Shown piece after piece: positions 7,727 to 15,384 of a stretch of DNA of 32,930 nucleotides. The notes under the pieces are model-generated. The model did not search any database. It was not told the DNA's origin and saw only the letters and a program-made list of their open reading frames with translations. Origin of the DNA: Bacillota bacterium (GTDB lineage: Bacteria > Bacillota > Dethiobacteria > Dethiobacterales > Dethiobacteraceae); NCBI GenBank assembly GCA_012800795.1, contig JAAZIQ010000065.1, positions 1 to 32,930 on the forward strand. The letters are read 5' to 3'. Every line of letters begins with the position of its first letter. Positions within the stretch are counted from its first letter, which is position 1. The position numbers were made by a program, and so were the translations under genes.

Positions 7727-7806
7727 CTCGGCAGTCCGGCCACCTCAAAGAGAGGCCCGTAGGCTTTGCGCCCCTGCCTCACGGCAGGTTTGCCTTTATC
7801 AAACAA
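7727..7806 (-). ncRNA. Cyclic-di-GMP-I (GEMM) riboswitch
   Basis: Read on the minus strand, this leader contains the GEMM core in order: AAAGGCAAACC, a short stem closed by a GTGA tetraloop (CTGCC GTGA GGCAG), GGGGCGCAAAGCC (the conserved GCAAAGCC tetraloop-receptor segment), a second stem GGCCTC...GAGGTGGCC, and the closing GGACTGCCGA. The known family binds cyclic di-GMP. It lies about 40 nt before the TasA-like gene at 7686. The next bases are A-rich with no terminator hairpin, so control may be translational or by mRNA stability; this is inferred. Exact ends are approximate. A GGDEF enzyme gene lies downstream at 2610-4022. Confidence 0.87.
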
Positions 7807-7903
7807 ACACCGACAGGTCATGAATCTTTACACTCTCAACGCCAAAAACCACCCCTTTCACCCAATCTTTTACAATATGTTAAGAATCTTTCCGGTCTCT
7901 TTC

Positions 7904-8896
7904 CTAGCGGCAGGGATGCGGCCACAGATCAATGGCGCCATGGGTAGCTTGCAGTGCTTCCGCCATTAGTTGGATTGTGTATTTGCAGCCGTCCGGTACA
8001 TTGTTAGGTAAAGTACCGATAAGGCAAAGTGTAATTTCTTCGTTAGGCAAAATGGGTTGGCAATAATACCACCAGGTTATTCCTTCCTCATCAGCTGCTG
8101 CTTTAAAAGGACAACCCTCGGCCAGTTCCCAGCTAATATCAGCTTCAACACTGCCAGCTTCCTTAGGCACTTCTGCTGCATGGGCTGCTATATATAACTG
8201 GTCTCCTTCAGACCATGCATATTTCTTTCCTTTTAATTCTCCATGCGAATATATACCTGATAAACTGATTTTATACGTGTACTCTGCCACACGTTTTTCA
8301 TCATATTTAAACGGTAATCGCCCCGGAGCAGGATTATCTTTTATTTCATTAAAAGCCTCCATATCTCCAACAAACAGATGCGATTCGCTCATGGAGAAAC
8401 CCGGGAAAAAGTCATATTTAACATAGATATATCCTTCTTCCTTTGCCGTCCAGATTCTAACGTATCCCACATGATAATGTTGGCCGGCCATTAAACGTAC
8501 AGACAACTCGGGAGCACCAACTTCATAGTTGAAATACATCGCCCAATTACCTTTAGGGTTAAATCGCTGTCCCTCTCCCCAAGCAGTTTCATCTCCCGGA
8601 ATCAGCATCTCTGCATCAATAAGGGGTCTGGCTCTGAGTATCATTTTTTTGGACCCGGTATTTTTAAATGTCCAGCAGAAAGTTTTACTTGTGCCGGCTT
8701 TCCAGGTAATGTGCTCAGAAGGGACAGTTTTGCCGTCTATTTTTACAGGCAGAATATCAAAATCAAGTATACCAGCAGTCATGGCAACTGCACCGGCGCT
8801 GTCGCTGTCAGTAAAGTAAGCCATGGTTGTACCGGCAACAAGCAGCATAATCAGCGCAAAAATGATAATAATACTTTGTATTGCTCTTGTCTTCAT
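7904..8896 (-). CDS. SipW-dependent TasA-like protein, first copy
   Basis: A 330-residue exported protein with a SipW-type signal (hydrophobic about 8-24, GTTMAYFTDSD at 22-32) and the family strand AMTAGILDFDILP, then WKAGTSKTFCWTFKNTGSKK and a long beta-rich body ending QATHGAIDLWPHP. It is longer than TasA (261 residues) because of extra loops in the middle. The start is ATG after AAAGGATG. It follows the SipW gene by 48 bp, so the two are likely cotranscribed. It lies upstream of the riboswitch, so it is not controlled by it. Confidence 0.8.
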   Translation of the reverse strand: MKTRAIQSIIIIFALIMLLVAGTTMAYFTDSDSAGAVAMTAGILDFDILPVKIDGKTVPSEHITWKAGTSKTFCWTFKNTGSKKMILRARPLIDAEMLIPGDETAWGEGQRFNPKGNWAMYFNYEVGAPELSVRLMAGQHYHVGYVRIWTAKEEGYIYVKYDFFPGFSMSESHLFVGDMEAFNEIKDNPAPGRLPFKYDEKRVAEYTYKISLSGIYSHGELKGKKYAWSEGDQLYIAAHAAEVPKEAGSVEADISWELAEGCPFKAAADEEGITWWYYCQPILPNEEITLCLIGTLPNNVPDGCKYTIQLMAEALQATHGAIDLWPHPCR

Positions 8897-8944
8897 CGCC
8901 TAACATCCTTTCCCTAAAAATTTCTGCCTGTAAAAACTTTAAGT

Positions 8945-9586
8945 TTATGATTGCTGTTCTGTTTCCACAGGGTGAGGAGTTGATTTTTTTTTCTTCTCTT
9001 CCTGCAAAAGAACGGCATAATGGAATATATTTCGCACTTCAAAAATGATTATGAGCAGACCGGGAATAATGACTAAAGCTAAAAGGCCCGATTTAGAGCG
9101 ACCAAAATTCATTAGATACCCTGCATATGGTATAGTAAAGTGAACTTTACCAATCACATCACCGGCCAAAACGGGATTTGCATCATCCACATCGTTGGCA
9201 TCGCCACGGGTTGTAAAGCTATATTGATTATCTTCGTAGTGTACTTCCATCACACGGTGGGTGGTAATATTGTCCGGGTCAAAGGGAGAGCGGTAAGTAA
9301 TAATATCTCCCTCTTTAATCTCCGCGGGTGATACCGGCTTTAAAAATGCTAAGCTGCCGGCTTCAAAGGTGGGGCTCATACTGCCGCCTAGAACAATATA
9401 CATTTGGTAACCTGCAATACTGGGAGGTCTTTTTAATAATCTACTTTGCACCAAAGAAAACATTATAAAGATCATAACTAAGAGCAAAATGGCAAAAGCA
9501 ATATTGCCCGTTATTTGCCATAGTTTTACCCAAAAACCTTGCTGCTTTTTAACTTCAGTTGTATCAACTTGTACAGTCCCCTCCAT
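8945..9586 (-). CDS. sipW: ER-type signal peptidase I (SipW)
   Basis: A membrane signal peptidase that cleaves TasA-like precursors. The 213-residue protein has an N-terminal membrane helix (about 28-46), the catalytic serine in GGSMSPTFEAGS (S69), a histidine instead of the usual lysine in TTHRVMEV (H110), TRGDANDVDDANPV near 126-139, and a C-terminal helix (about 168-184). The Ser-His arrangement and the C-terminal helix are the marks of the SipW/ER class, as opposed to SipS-type enzymes. Downstream proteins carry matching (T)MA(W/Y)FTDS signals. The start is ATG about 20 bp after the upstream gene. Confidence 0.9.
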   Translation of the reverse strand: MEGTVQVDTTEVKKQQGFWVKLWQITGNIAFAILLLVMIFIMFSLVQSRLLKRPPSIAGYQMYIVLGGSMSPTFEAGSLAFLKPVSPAEIKEGDIITYRSPFDPDNITTHRVMEVHYEDNQYSFTTRGDANDVDDANPVLAGDVIGKVHFTIPYAGYLMNFGRSKSGLLALVIIPGLLIIIFEVRNIFHYAVLLQEEKKKKSTPHPVETEQQS

Positions 9587-9609
9587 GTCCCCACTCCCCT
9601 TTGCGTTTT

Positions 9610-10215
9610 TTATTGAAGGATTTCTTCCGTATCTTTAGCAATTTCTTCGCCGGCTTCAACCGGCTCTGCAGAAGAATCTGTATGCGGAAGTATTAGCAGC
9701 ACTTCTAAAGCAGCCGCCACCTGCTCGTTTGTTTGTGAAGTAGCATAAATATGACAGCTTCCGGGCACTGCTTCACTGGTAACGGTTACTACTCCATCGT
9801 CACTGATCGTAACGCCGGGAGTTGCAGCAGCCAGCGACCAGTTTACTTTTTCATCACTCATTTTTTCTTTTTGTTCGTTAAACACTATCGCTGTATACTG
9901 GAAACTTATGTGGTCCACCTGATCTTCAGCTAACAAATGAGGGATTGCAATCTCAGCAGGCCCATCGATCTCAATTGCCGCGACATCTGTTTTTGCTTCC
10001 TCCTCTTCCAGATCTGTTGCCTGATCTTCTTGTGCCGGCGAAACAGCCGGCGCTTCATTTTTTCCCTCAACTAAAACAATAATTGGGGCAGACGTCTTAT
10101 GGGCTGAAAAGTAAGCATTGGTAAAGGGAATATCAATTAGTAAACATATTAAGAAAAACAGCACACAAACTACTTGCGCTCTGCTAATCATTTTCTTTGT
10201 AGTCTCTTTGTTCAT
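9610..10215 (-). CDS. Secreted Ig-like (BIG-type) protein of the SipW locus, hypothetical
   Basis: A 201-residue exported protein: hydrophobic segment about 14-32 ending TNAYFSAHKT, which resembles a SipW-type signal, an acidic linker rich in Glu/Ala (about 55-80), then an Ig-like domain (about 80-175) with NWSLAAATPGVTISDDGVVTVTSEAV, a pattern found in bacterial Ig-like (BIG2) domains, and an acidic tail. The start is ATG after GGGAGAT. It lies 24 bp before sipW on the same strand. It may be an assembly or capping partner like TapA of Bacillus, but no clear similarity to TapA is visible. Confidence 0.65.
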   Translation of the reverse strand: MNKETTKKMISRAQVVCVLFFLICLLIDIPFTNAYFSAHKTSAPIIVLVEGKNEAPAVSPAQEDQATDLEEEEAKTDVAAIEIDGPAEIAIPHLLAEDQVDHISFQYTAIVFNEQKEKMSDEKVNWSLAAATPGVTISDDGVVTVTSEAVPGSCHIYATSQTNEQVAAALEVLLILPHTDSSAEPVEAGEEIAKDTEEILQ

Positions 10216-10310
10216 TTTTTATCTCCCTTCAACACCAGCTATGGACAAAGCCAAATTAGTATATTATATTTTGTTAAACCTCGAAAATAGAACAAGAGTT
10301 TTTAATCTTC

Positions 10311-10520
10311 CTAGAATTTAACTTCTGATTGGTTTTGGGCAATGGCATCCTGTATAAGCATAATCAGCTCCAAAAGGCTGCAATAATGCTTTGTCTTCCT
10401 GCCTTCTAACCACTTGGCCGTACCCTGCCAAGTTTTATTTTCAGTAAATTGAACACGTACTAAGAAAGTAACTCCGGCAACAGCAATTTTTTCTTTTTTA
10501 ATCAGAACGGTCTTGTCCAT
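10311..10520 (-). CDS. Small conserved-looking protein of the SipW locus
   Basis: A 69-residue soluble protein with no signal or membrane segment. The body reads like a small beta sheet followed by a helix (VTFLVRVQFTENKTWQGTAKWLEG, shown here as its first and last parts VTFLVRVQF and TAKWLEG, then SLLELIMLIQDAIA). ATG follows AAAAGGAGC with good spacing. It is the first gene of the likely operon that runs on to the Ig-like protein and SipW. The function is not recognised; a regulatory or adaptor role would be a guess. Confidence 0.5.
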   Translation of the reverse strand: MDKTVLIKKEKIAVAGVTFLVRVQFTENKTWQGTAKWLEGRKTKHYCSLLELIMLIQDAIAQNQSEVKF

Positions 10521-10612
10521 TGTTTTGCTCCTTTTAATATTTGCCAGATTATTTCATCGAATAAATCATAGCAGGCAGGAGTTAAATCTTAGTTTCTACT
10601 CGGTCACAATAG

Positions 10613-10639
10613 AATTACATTTTACTGGAAAATGTAATT
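10613..10639. promoter_or_regulatory. Perfect 11-bp palindrome upstream of the SipW operon
   Basis: AATTACATTTT at 10613-10623 is repeated inverted at 10629-10639 with a 5-bp centre. It lies about 95 bp before the first gene of the SipW operon and beyond the regulator gene's terminator. This suits an operator for the adjacent BTAD regulator, though this is inferred. The 185-bp gap also contains a possible TTGTGA/TTTAAC promoter pair about 20 bp further downstream, which is too weak to call. Confidence 0.4.
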
Positions 10640-10697
10640 TTTAATAAAAAAGCGTAGAATTTTGCTTTCACTTTACAAAAGGTTTTGGGCAAAAAAA

Positions 10698-10734
10698 AAA
10701 CGCTGTTAACGGCTTTGCGCCGCCAACAGCGTTT
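10698..10734 (-). terminator. Terminator of the BTAD regulator gene
   Basis: A 10-bp stem AAACGCTGTT (10698-10707) with AACAGCGTTT (10725-10734), with further pairing of GGC and GCC inside, followed on the minus strand by a run of about ten T. It overlaps the regulator's stop codon. Confidence 0.88.
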
Positions 10735-11889
10735 CCATATTTATTTTTAAAGTAAATTTATACTGCCCTAATTGACTGAAACATTGTTTCCTAATCCTGC
10801 CAAGTAGTGTTTCTGCCTGTTTATTGTTTAACCCCGGCAGTAAAAGAGCAATATGTTCATTTTTTTGCGATACCACATCACCTTTACGTAAGTTGTTGAC
10901 TAAACTATCAATAAACCTCCTCTGCGCCCTTTGGTATTCCTCATCAATGTTTTCACAAGCCAGTTTTAATAACACCAGCATAACGGGATGTCCCGTCCTT
11001 TCGGCGCGCCGGCGCTCCAGGTTAAGAAGATTACAGAAAAAATCCCACTGACAGTAAAAAGCACCCTGGGTTTTACTGGTTTGTGCCAGCTCAATCTGCA
11101 ATCCATCTGTTTCAGCCGTTTCCAAAATATTTCCTGCCTGTATTTGCTGGTAAACAGCACGCAAAGCAGGCGAAGGCTTTACCCCTAAATTTTTGTAAAG
11201 CATAGTAGTGGCATACTGATAATGGACACGTGCCTGCTGAATTTTTTTACACGATAATAAACTTTTTAAATAGGCAAGATGAATATCTTCTTCAAAAGGC
11301 TCGATAGCAAAAGTCTTCTCACATATTTTTATAATTTCCTGATGAGCATACTGTTTCTGCAACAAACTGATTAATTTCTGTACCGCTTCCAAATAAAGAC
11401 GCCGATAATAATGCCTTGTGGGAATTGCCCATTCACAGTAAGCGCTTTCGGGCAAATAATCTCCTTGGTATAGTGCAATTGCTTTTTGTAAATAATTGAT
11501 GCTCTCTTCATTATCAATACAAGATGAAGCTTGCTCCAGTAAACGTGTAAATTCCACGGTATCAAGCCAATCGTTATCTTTTCCTTCCCAACGGTAACAG
11601 CCTTGTGAAAAGACTATCCTTGCCCGGCCATCGTCAGGAAAAAGGTGCCGCAAACGATAAATGGCTGTACGAAGTGCTCTGCGTGGATTCGCATAATCCC
11701 GCTCAGGCCAAAGCATTTCCGGTATTGTTTCTGCCAAGACATCTTTGCCGCGATTAGTAAGGAGGAATTTAAATAACTCCCAAAGCTTATAAGAACGGCT
11801 GCTTTCTTCATTTAATTTTTTTCCCCATAAAGCACTGTGAACTGCCCCAAGGTAAATATTTTCAATTGTTTACTTCCGGCACAACTCAT
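10706..11889 (-). CDS. BTAD-type transcriptional regulator with degenerate GGDEF tail, split by a -1 frameshift
   Basis: A SARP/BTAD-family activator. The first frame starts at ATG 11889 and gives LKIFTLGQFTVLYGEK, the usual N-terminus of this family, but stops at 11812-11814 after an A7 run (11816-11822). Reading shifted by -1 restores NEESSRSYKLWELFKFLL and the rest of the winged-helix domain, then the BTAD helical repeats (about 115-255) and a GGDEF-like domain whose signature is lost (SQKNEHIALLLP where GGDEF is expected). The joined product is about 394 residues. The heptamer A AAA AAT just before the stop suits ribosomal -1 slippage, but mutation or a base-calling error is possible. Without the join, translation could start at TTG 11737 and lack the DNA-binding domain. 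It probably controls the SipW/TasA locus. Confidence 0.75.
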
Positions 11890-11955
11890 TTTTTAATCAT
11901 CTCCACATAAAAATAACCACATATTTTCTACTTTTAAACATAATTCGCAAAATAT

Positions 11956-11983
11956 TCCGACATTTTTGTTGGCATATTCGACA
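11956..11983 (-). promoter_or_regulatory. Candidate Spo0A boxes upstream of the BTAD regulator
   Basis: On the minus strand TTTGTCGAA (core TGTCGAA at 11977-11983) matches the Spo0A box exactly. A second copy, TGTCGGA at 11956-11962, matches 6 of 7. They are 21 bp apart, two helical turns, and 70-95 bp before the regulator's ATG. The segment also contains an 8-bp inverted repeat, ATTTTTGT/ACAAAAAT (11962-11969 and 11981-11988). Confidence 0.45.
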
Positions 11984-12018
11984 AAAATAGAGGCTTTTTT
12001 TAATCAATGTAATATTGC

Positions 12019-12843
12019 CTATAAGGCTAAAGCACTGCGCATAACTGCCAGTGGAGCCTCTTTGCCGGTAAAAAGGGAAAAGGCCCGAGCCCCCTGATGC
12101 AGCAGCATACCCAACCCATCAAGGGCAGGGGCATTAATAGTCTTAGCAAAAGTCAAAAAGTCTGAGGGCATTTGACCATAACGAAGATCGTAAAAAAGCG
12201 TCCTTTGCGCCGAAGTAAAGTTTAACAGCCACTCTCCTTGCTCCTTAAAGGGTATGGACAATGTGTTAATGATTATATCTATATCTGCCAATTCCAATGT
12301 GCTGCCAAGAATTAACTGCTGAAAACGTACATGTTGGTCCAGCAATCGCGCTAAACGCTCCGCTTTAGCAACGGTACGATTTATAATTAAAATCTCCTTA
12401 ACGCCGCTATCTACCAATGCAGAACCTACAGCGCGGGCAGCACCGCCTGCACCCAAAATGACTGCCTTTTTGCCTGCAGGATTAAAGTCGGCTTCCCGGA
12501 GAGAATCAATAAAACCAACACCATCGGTATTATAACCTGTAAGCACTCCGTCATTATTGATAATGGTGTTAACGGCGCCACAGCGGCGGGCCGATTCATC
12601 CAATTGATCCAGAAAAGGAATTACTGCTTCTTTATGGGGAACAGTAATATTCACTCCCTTAATGTTCAGCGCCCGGATAGCGGCTACAGCAGCAGGTAAA
12701 TCATTTTTTTCCACACGAAAAGGTATATAAACATAAGGTAGCTGCAAATAAGAGCAAGCTGCATTATGCATTGCAGGTGAAAGGGAATATAAAACAGGAT
12801 CACCAAATAACCCAAGCACCTGCGTCATCCCACTTATTTCCAT
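12019..12843 (-). CDS. aroE: Shikimate dehydrogenase (NADP+)
   Basis: Reduces 3-dehydroshikimate to shikimate in the aromatic amino acid pathway. The 274-residue protein is full length for the family. Motifs in order: YSLSPAMHNAA (substrate binding), NITVPHKE (catalytic Lys), CGAVNT, GYNTDGVGF (catalytic Asp), GAGGAARAVGSAL (dinucleotide binding), and the C-terminal LDGLGMLLHQGA. The substrate-side motif normally read as NATPxGM is NTLSIPF here, a small departure. I chose ATG 12843, six bases after TGAGGTG; the GTG at 12852 lies inside the ribosome site. It is separated from the upstream small gene by a strong terminator, so it probably has its own promoter. Confidence 0.93.
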   Translation of the reverse strand: MEISGMTQVLGLFGDPVLYSLSPAMHNAACSYLQLPYVYIPFRVEKNDLPAAVAAIRALNIKGVNITVPHKEAVIPFLDQLDESARRCGAVNTIINNDGVLTGYNTDGVGFIDSLREADFNPAGKKAVILGAGGAARAVGSALVDSGVKEILIINRTVAKAERLARLLDQHVRFQQLILGSTLELADIDIIINTLSIPFKEQGEWLLNFTSAQRTLFYDLRYGQMPSDFLTFAKTINAPALDGLGMLLHQGARAFSLFTGKEAPLAVMRSALAL

Positions 12844-12894
12844 TTCATTCACCTCAAAAGACTATTCGACATCACCCCAAAAAATCCTTTCAAA

Positions 12895-12919
12895 AAAAAT
12901 AAGCCTAGGGCTTATTTTT
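12895..12919 (-). terminator. Terminator after the 46-residue gene
   Basis: A perfect 11-bp stem, AAAAATAAGCC at 12895-12905 and GGCTTATTTTT at 12909-12919, with a 3-nt loop and a T8 run on the minus strand. It overlaps the stop codon of the small gene. Confidence 0.9.
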
Positions 12920-13052
12920 CGTCATTCTGCCAGTGAAAAGATATCTCTCTGGTTTTAGTATTAATTGTAATATCCTGTAGTGAAGAGTTGGTAGGCTGCT
13001 GCCTTTTTGCTTCCTGATAAGCTTCTTTTAGTTTTTGCAAATATTTTTCCAC
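12912..13052 (-). CDS. Unannotated 46-residue small protein
   Basis: An open frame from GTG 13052 to TAA at 12912, preceded by TTGAGGTGG with six bases of spacing and ending in a strong terminator. The peptide has an amphipathic, charged N-terminal helix (VEKYLQKLKEAYQEAKRQQ) and a short beta-like end (ITINTKTREISFHWQN). It has no membrane segment or cysteine. It lies 51 bp after yqeG, same strand, so it is probably in the same transcript. Good translation signals and a terminator placed exactly at its stop support a real gene. The function is unknown. Confidence 0.6.
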   Translation of the reverse strand: MEKYLQKLKEAYQEAKRQQPTNSSLQDITINTKTREISFHWQNDEK

Positions 13053-13103
13053 TGCATACCACCTCAAGGGGTATTTTTACCCAGAGGCAGCTCTTTATAC
13101 ACC

Positions 13104-13586
13104 TTACTTACGTCGAAGAAATATTTTTTCTATTAAACGCATTACTTTTGTACCGATAAATTCTTTTTTGCTTATGGGATTAACTAAAATAGTATACATA
13201 CCGCTGCGATTGCCGCCCAGGACATCGGTGAAAAGCTGATCACCAATCACTGCAATTTCTTCCGGGGCCAAATTAAACTGTGTGGCAATACTGCGAAAAG
13301 CTCCGCGGCGAGGCTTAACGGCTTTAGCAATGCAAATCACACCTAACTGAGCCGAACACTCCTGCACCCGTGCAGCGGAATTGTTAGAAACAATAGCAAT
13401 TTTCAATCCGGCCTTCCTTACCTCTTTTATCCATTGCTCCACAGTTGGCGTGATTTCTGCTGAATCCCAAGCCAGAAGAGTGTTATCCAAATCGGTAATA
13501 ATGCCTTTAATACCTTTTGCTTTAAGTTTCTGCAGGTTGATGTCGTAGATAGAATCAACCATTTCATTTGGTTGTAATAATTTCAT
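13104..13586 (-). CDS. yqeG: YqeG-family HAD phosphatase
   Basis: A HAD superfamily IIIA phosphatase of 160 residues, full length. It has the nucleophile motif DLDNTLLAWD (about 32-41), the second motif IVSNNS, the lysine in KAVKPRRGAF, and IGDQLFTDVLGGNRSG with the acidic motif III. The start is ATG after GAGGTGAG. In many Firmicutes yqeG lies next to aroE and the GTPase yqeH; here aroE follows but yqeH is absent. The physiological substrate is not established. Confidence 0.9.
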   Translation of the reverse strand: MKLLQPNEMVDSIYDINLQKLKAKGIKGIITDLDNTLLAWDSAEITPTVEQWIKEVRKAGLKIAIVSNNSAARVQECSAQLGVICIAKAVKPRRGAFRSIATQFNLAPEEIAVIGDQLFTDVLGGNRSGMYTILVNPISKKEFIGTKVMRLIEKIFLRRK

Positions 13587-13644
13587 TGCTCACCTCAAAA
13601 ATATAGATACTCTTCATTATAGCACAGGTAAGGGAAAAAGGAGA

Positions 13645-13662
13645 AGCCTTCGGCTGAAGGCT
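13645..13662 (-). terminator. Terminator after the ABC exporter operon
   Basis: AGCCTTC at 13645-13651 pairs with GAAGGCT at 13656-13662 (4-nt loop). On the minus strand TCTCCTTTTTCCC follows. It lies 52 bp beyond the permease stop. Confidence 0.7.
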
Positions 13663-13713
13663 CCCATTAATATTATAAGCTCTTTGTTTACTCGGCAGCT
13701 GCTATACTTATAT

Positions 13714-15384
13714 TTAAGGGGAAATAATCTCCCGATAACGCCGATCTGCAATCTTTTGCATGATGAAATAGGGAATCGCTCCCAATATTAATGAACTTAA
13801 TATTACGCCGCCATATATCATAAAATCACTATATTGGTTCATAAAGAGAAATTTGGCAACTTGAAAAAGCAGAAAGTATGTTGCCATCGTACCAACCATG
13901 CCGAAAACTACATTTACATTCTGCTTAATTGCTCTTTGCGGGTTATCCCAGTTAAGATATGGCCGTATTAGATCAATTAAGAGGCCGATTGTAATGGAAG
14001 GCAGGCTGATGCACAAACCAATAATAATAACTAAGAGAAGTTCCACGGCACTCCAGTGCGTAACAAAGGCCGAAAGCAGAAAAACTAGCGGAACAGCCAA
14101 TAGAGCCAAAAGTATTGAGTAAATAATTTTCCCATTTATTTGCACTTGGGGAGCAACCGGGATAACCTGAGAGATCCAAAATTGTTTTCCTTCGCGGGAA
14201 AAAGAGCTGGAAGCGGCAGGAGCAAAGGCGGCCACAAAGCCAATTATTGCAGCACCACCCAAATTTATTAGTACACGTGACTGTACCGTTTGCAGTAAAT
14301 TGAGGATTGGCTCTACTGCTTCTCCGCCCAATAACGGTACCACCATAGCAAGGGGCATTATTAAAACCACACCCACACTGTTAAACATATAGATAGGTGT
14401 ACGCAGCAAAATTTTAATTTCACGCTGCGCAATGGCCAATGCCGGATGAGAAGAGTAGGCAAGCCTTCTGGCCAGCTGTTCATTTGATATGCTTTTGCGT
14501 GCGCTTATCTCTTCCCCGCCGATCAGACCACGGTAAAAAAGGCGTTCAGCTAAGAAAAGTGTAACAAACAAGCCGGCTAAGTTCAGAACAATAAAAAGCG
14601 ATAAATTTAATATGGCTGCCGCACCACCGGCCGTCAGAGCCCGCGTTAAAATTAAGGCTGGAGGATAATAGCGGGAGACTAGTTGAGCCAAGCCTTCTCT
14701 GGCAAAAATTAAGTTCATTAGTTCTGCTTGCGACATTGGAGCCAGCTTAGTAACAAAATAATTAAAAGCTAGTAAGATTACTATCATCAGGCTCATTCCA
14801 ACGATGCGCAAAAAGTCTTTACGCTTACCAAGGTTTGTCACACGCATTAAAAACATGACAGCGCCAGAGACAATGGTCAGCGGAATTACGGGCAACATTA
14901 ACATAACAATCAAAGCGGCAAGCCAAAAGTACAGTCCGGCCCGAACACCGGTACCGTAAATAATAATAACGGGCAGCATCAGCGGAATAACCGTTAAATA
15001 TTCCTGTATCAGGACAGTGGCAAATTTGCCGCCGATTACCTCAGATGGTGAAAGAGGCAAAGCAATAAGAAATGATAAATCCTGAGAAAAATAGAAAGTA
15101 GACATGACAAAAGCAATACCAAAAATTAATACCATTAAACTAACGGCAACGGCTGCCAACGTAAAAACAAACTCCGGCTGTCCCAGGGAATACCCTCCCT
15201 GAAAGACATCCTTAACAAGAATGATATAGAAATAATAATAGGATGGTGCTAAGCTAACCAGAAGCACTACTGCAAGTGCTAATGCTCCCAATACTTTCTT
15301 TTTATCGTGTTTTGCATACCACTTAAAAGCAGATATATTAAAAGTAACATTTAGCTGCAGTTTTATTATATTTAACAGATTCAT
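13714..15384 (-). CDS. ABC transporter permease (ABC-2-like)
   Basis: A 556-residue polytopic membrane protein with about 12 hydrophobic helices and a large central soluble loop (about 285-330). It resembles the long permeases of the YthQ/EcsB-like export type, which pair with a single ATPase. The start codon overlaps the ATPase stop in an ATGA junction, so the two are translationally coupled and form one exporter. The substrate cannot be read from the sequence. No biosynthetic or peptide gene is nearby. Confidence 0.82.
   Translation of the reverse strand: MNLLNIIKLQLNVTFNISAFKWYAKHDKKKVLGALALAVVLLVSLAPSYYYFYIILVKDVFQGGYSLGQPEFVFTLAAVAVSLMVLIFGIAFVMSTFYFSQDLSFLIALPLSPSEVIGGKFATVLIQEYLTVIPLMLPVIIIYGTGVRAGLYFWLAALIVMLMLPVIPLTIVSGAVMFLMRVTNLGKRKDFLRIVGMSLMIVILLAFNYFVTKLAPMSQAELMNLIFAREGLAQLVSRYYPPALILTRALTAGGAAAILNLSLFIVLNLAGLFVTLFLAERLFYRGLIGGEEISARKSISNEQLARRLAYSSHPALAIAQREIKILLRTPIYMFNSVGVVLIMPLAMVVPLLGGEAVEPILNLLQTVQSRVLINLGGAAIIGFVAAFAPAASSSFSREGKQFWISQVIPVAPQVQINGKIIYSILLALLAVPLVFLLSAFVTHWSAVELLLVIIIGLCISLPSITIGLLIDLIRPYLNWDNPQRAIKQNVNVVFGMVGTMATYFLLFQVAKFLFMNQYSDFMIYGGVILSSLILGAIPYFIMQKIADRRYREIISP

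Noticed and set aside
11614-11811. Separate 65-residue gene starting inside the BTAD region
   Set aside because: It is in a third frame relative to both halves of the regulator; the -1 join explains the region better.
12865-12871. Exact Spo0A box upstream of aroE
   Set aside because: A single 7-base match, 22 bases before a housekeeping start, is expected by chance in a window this long.
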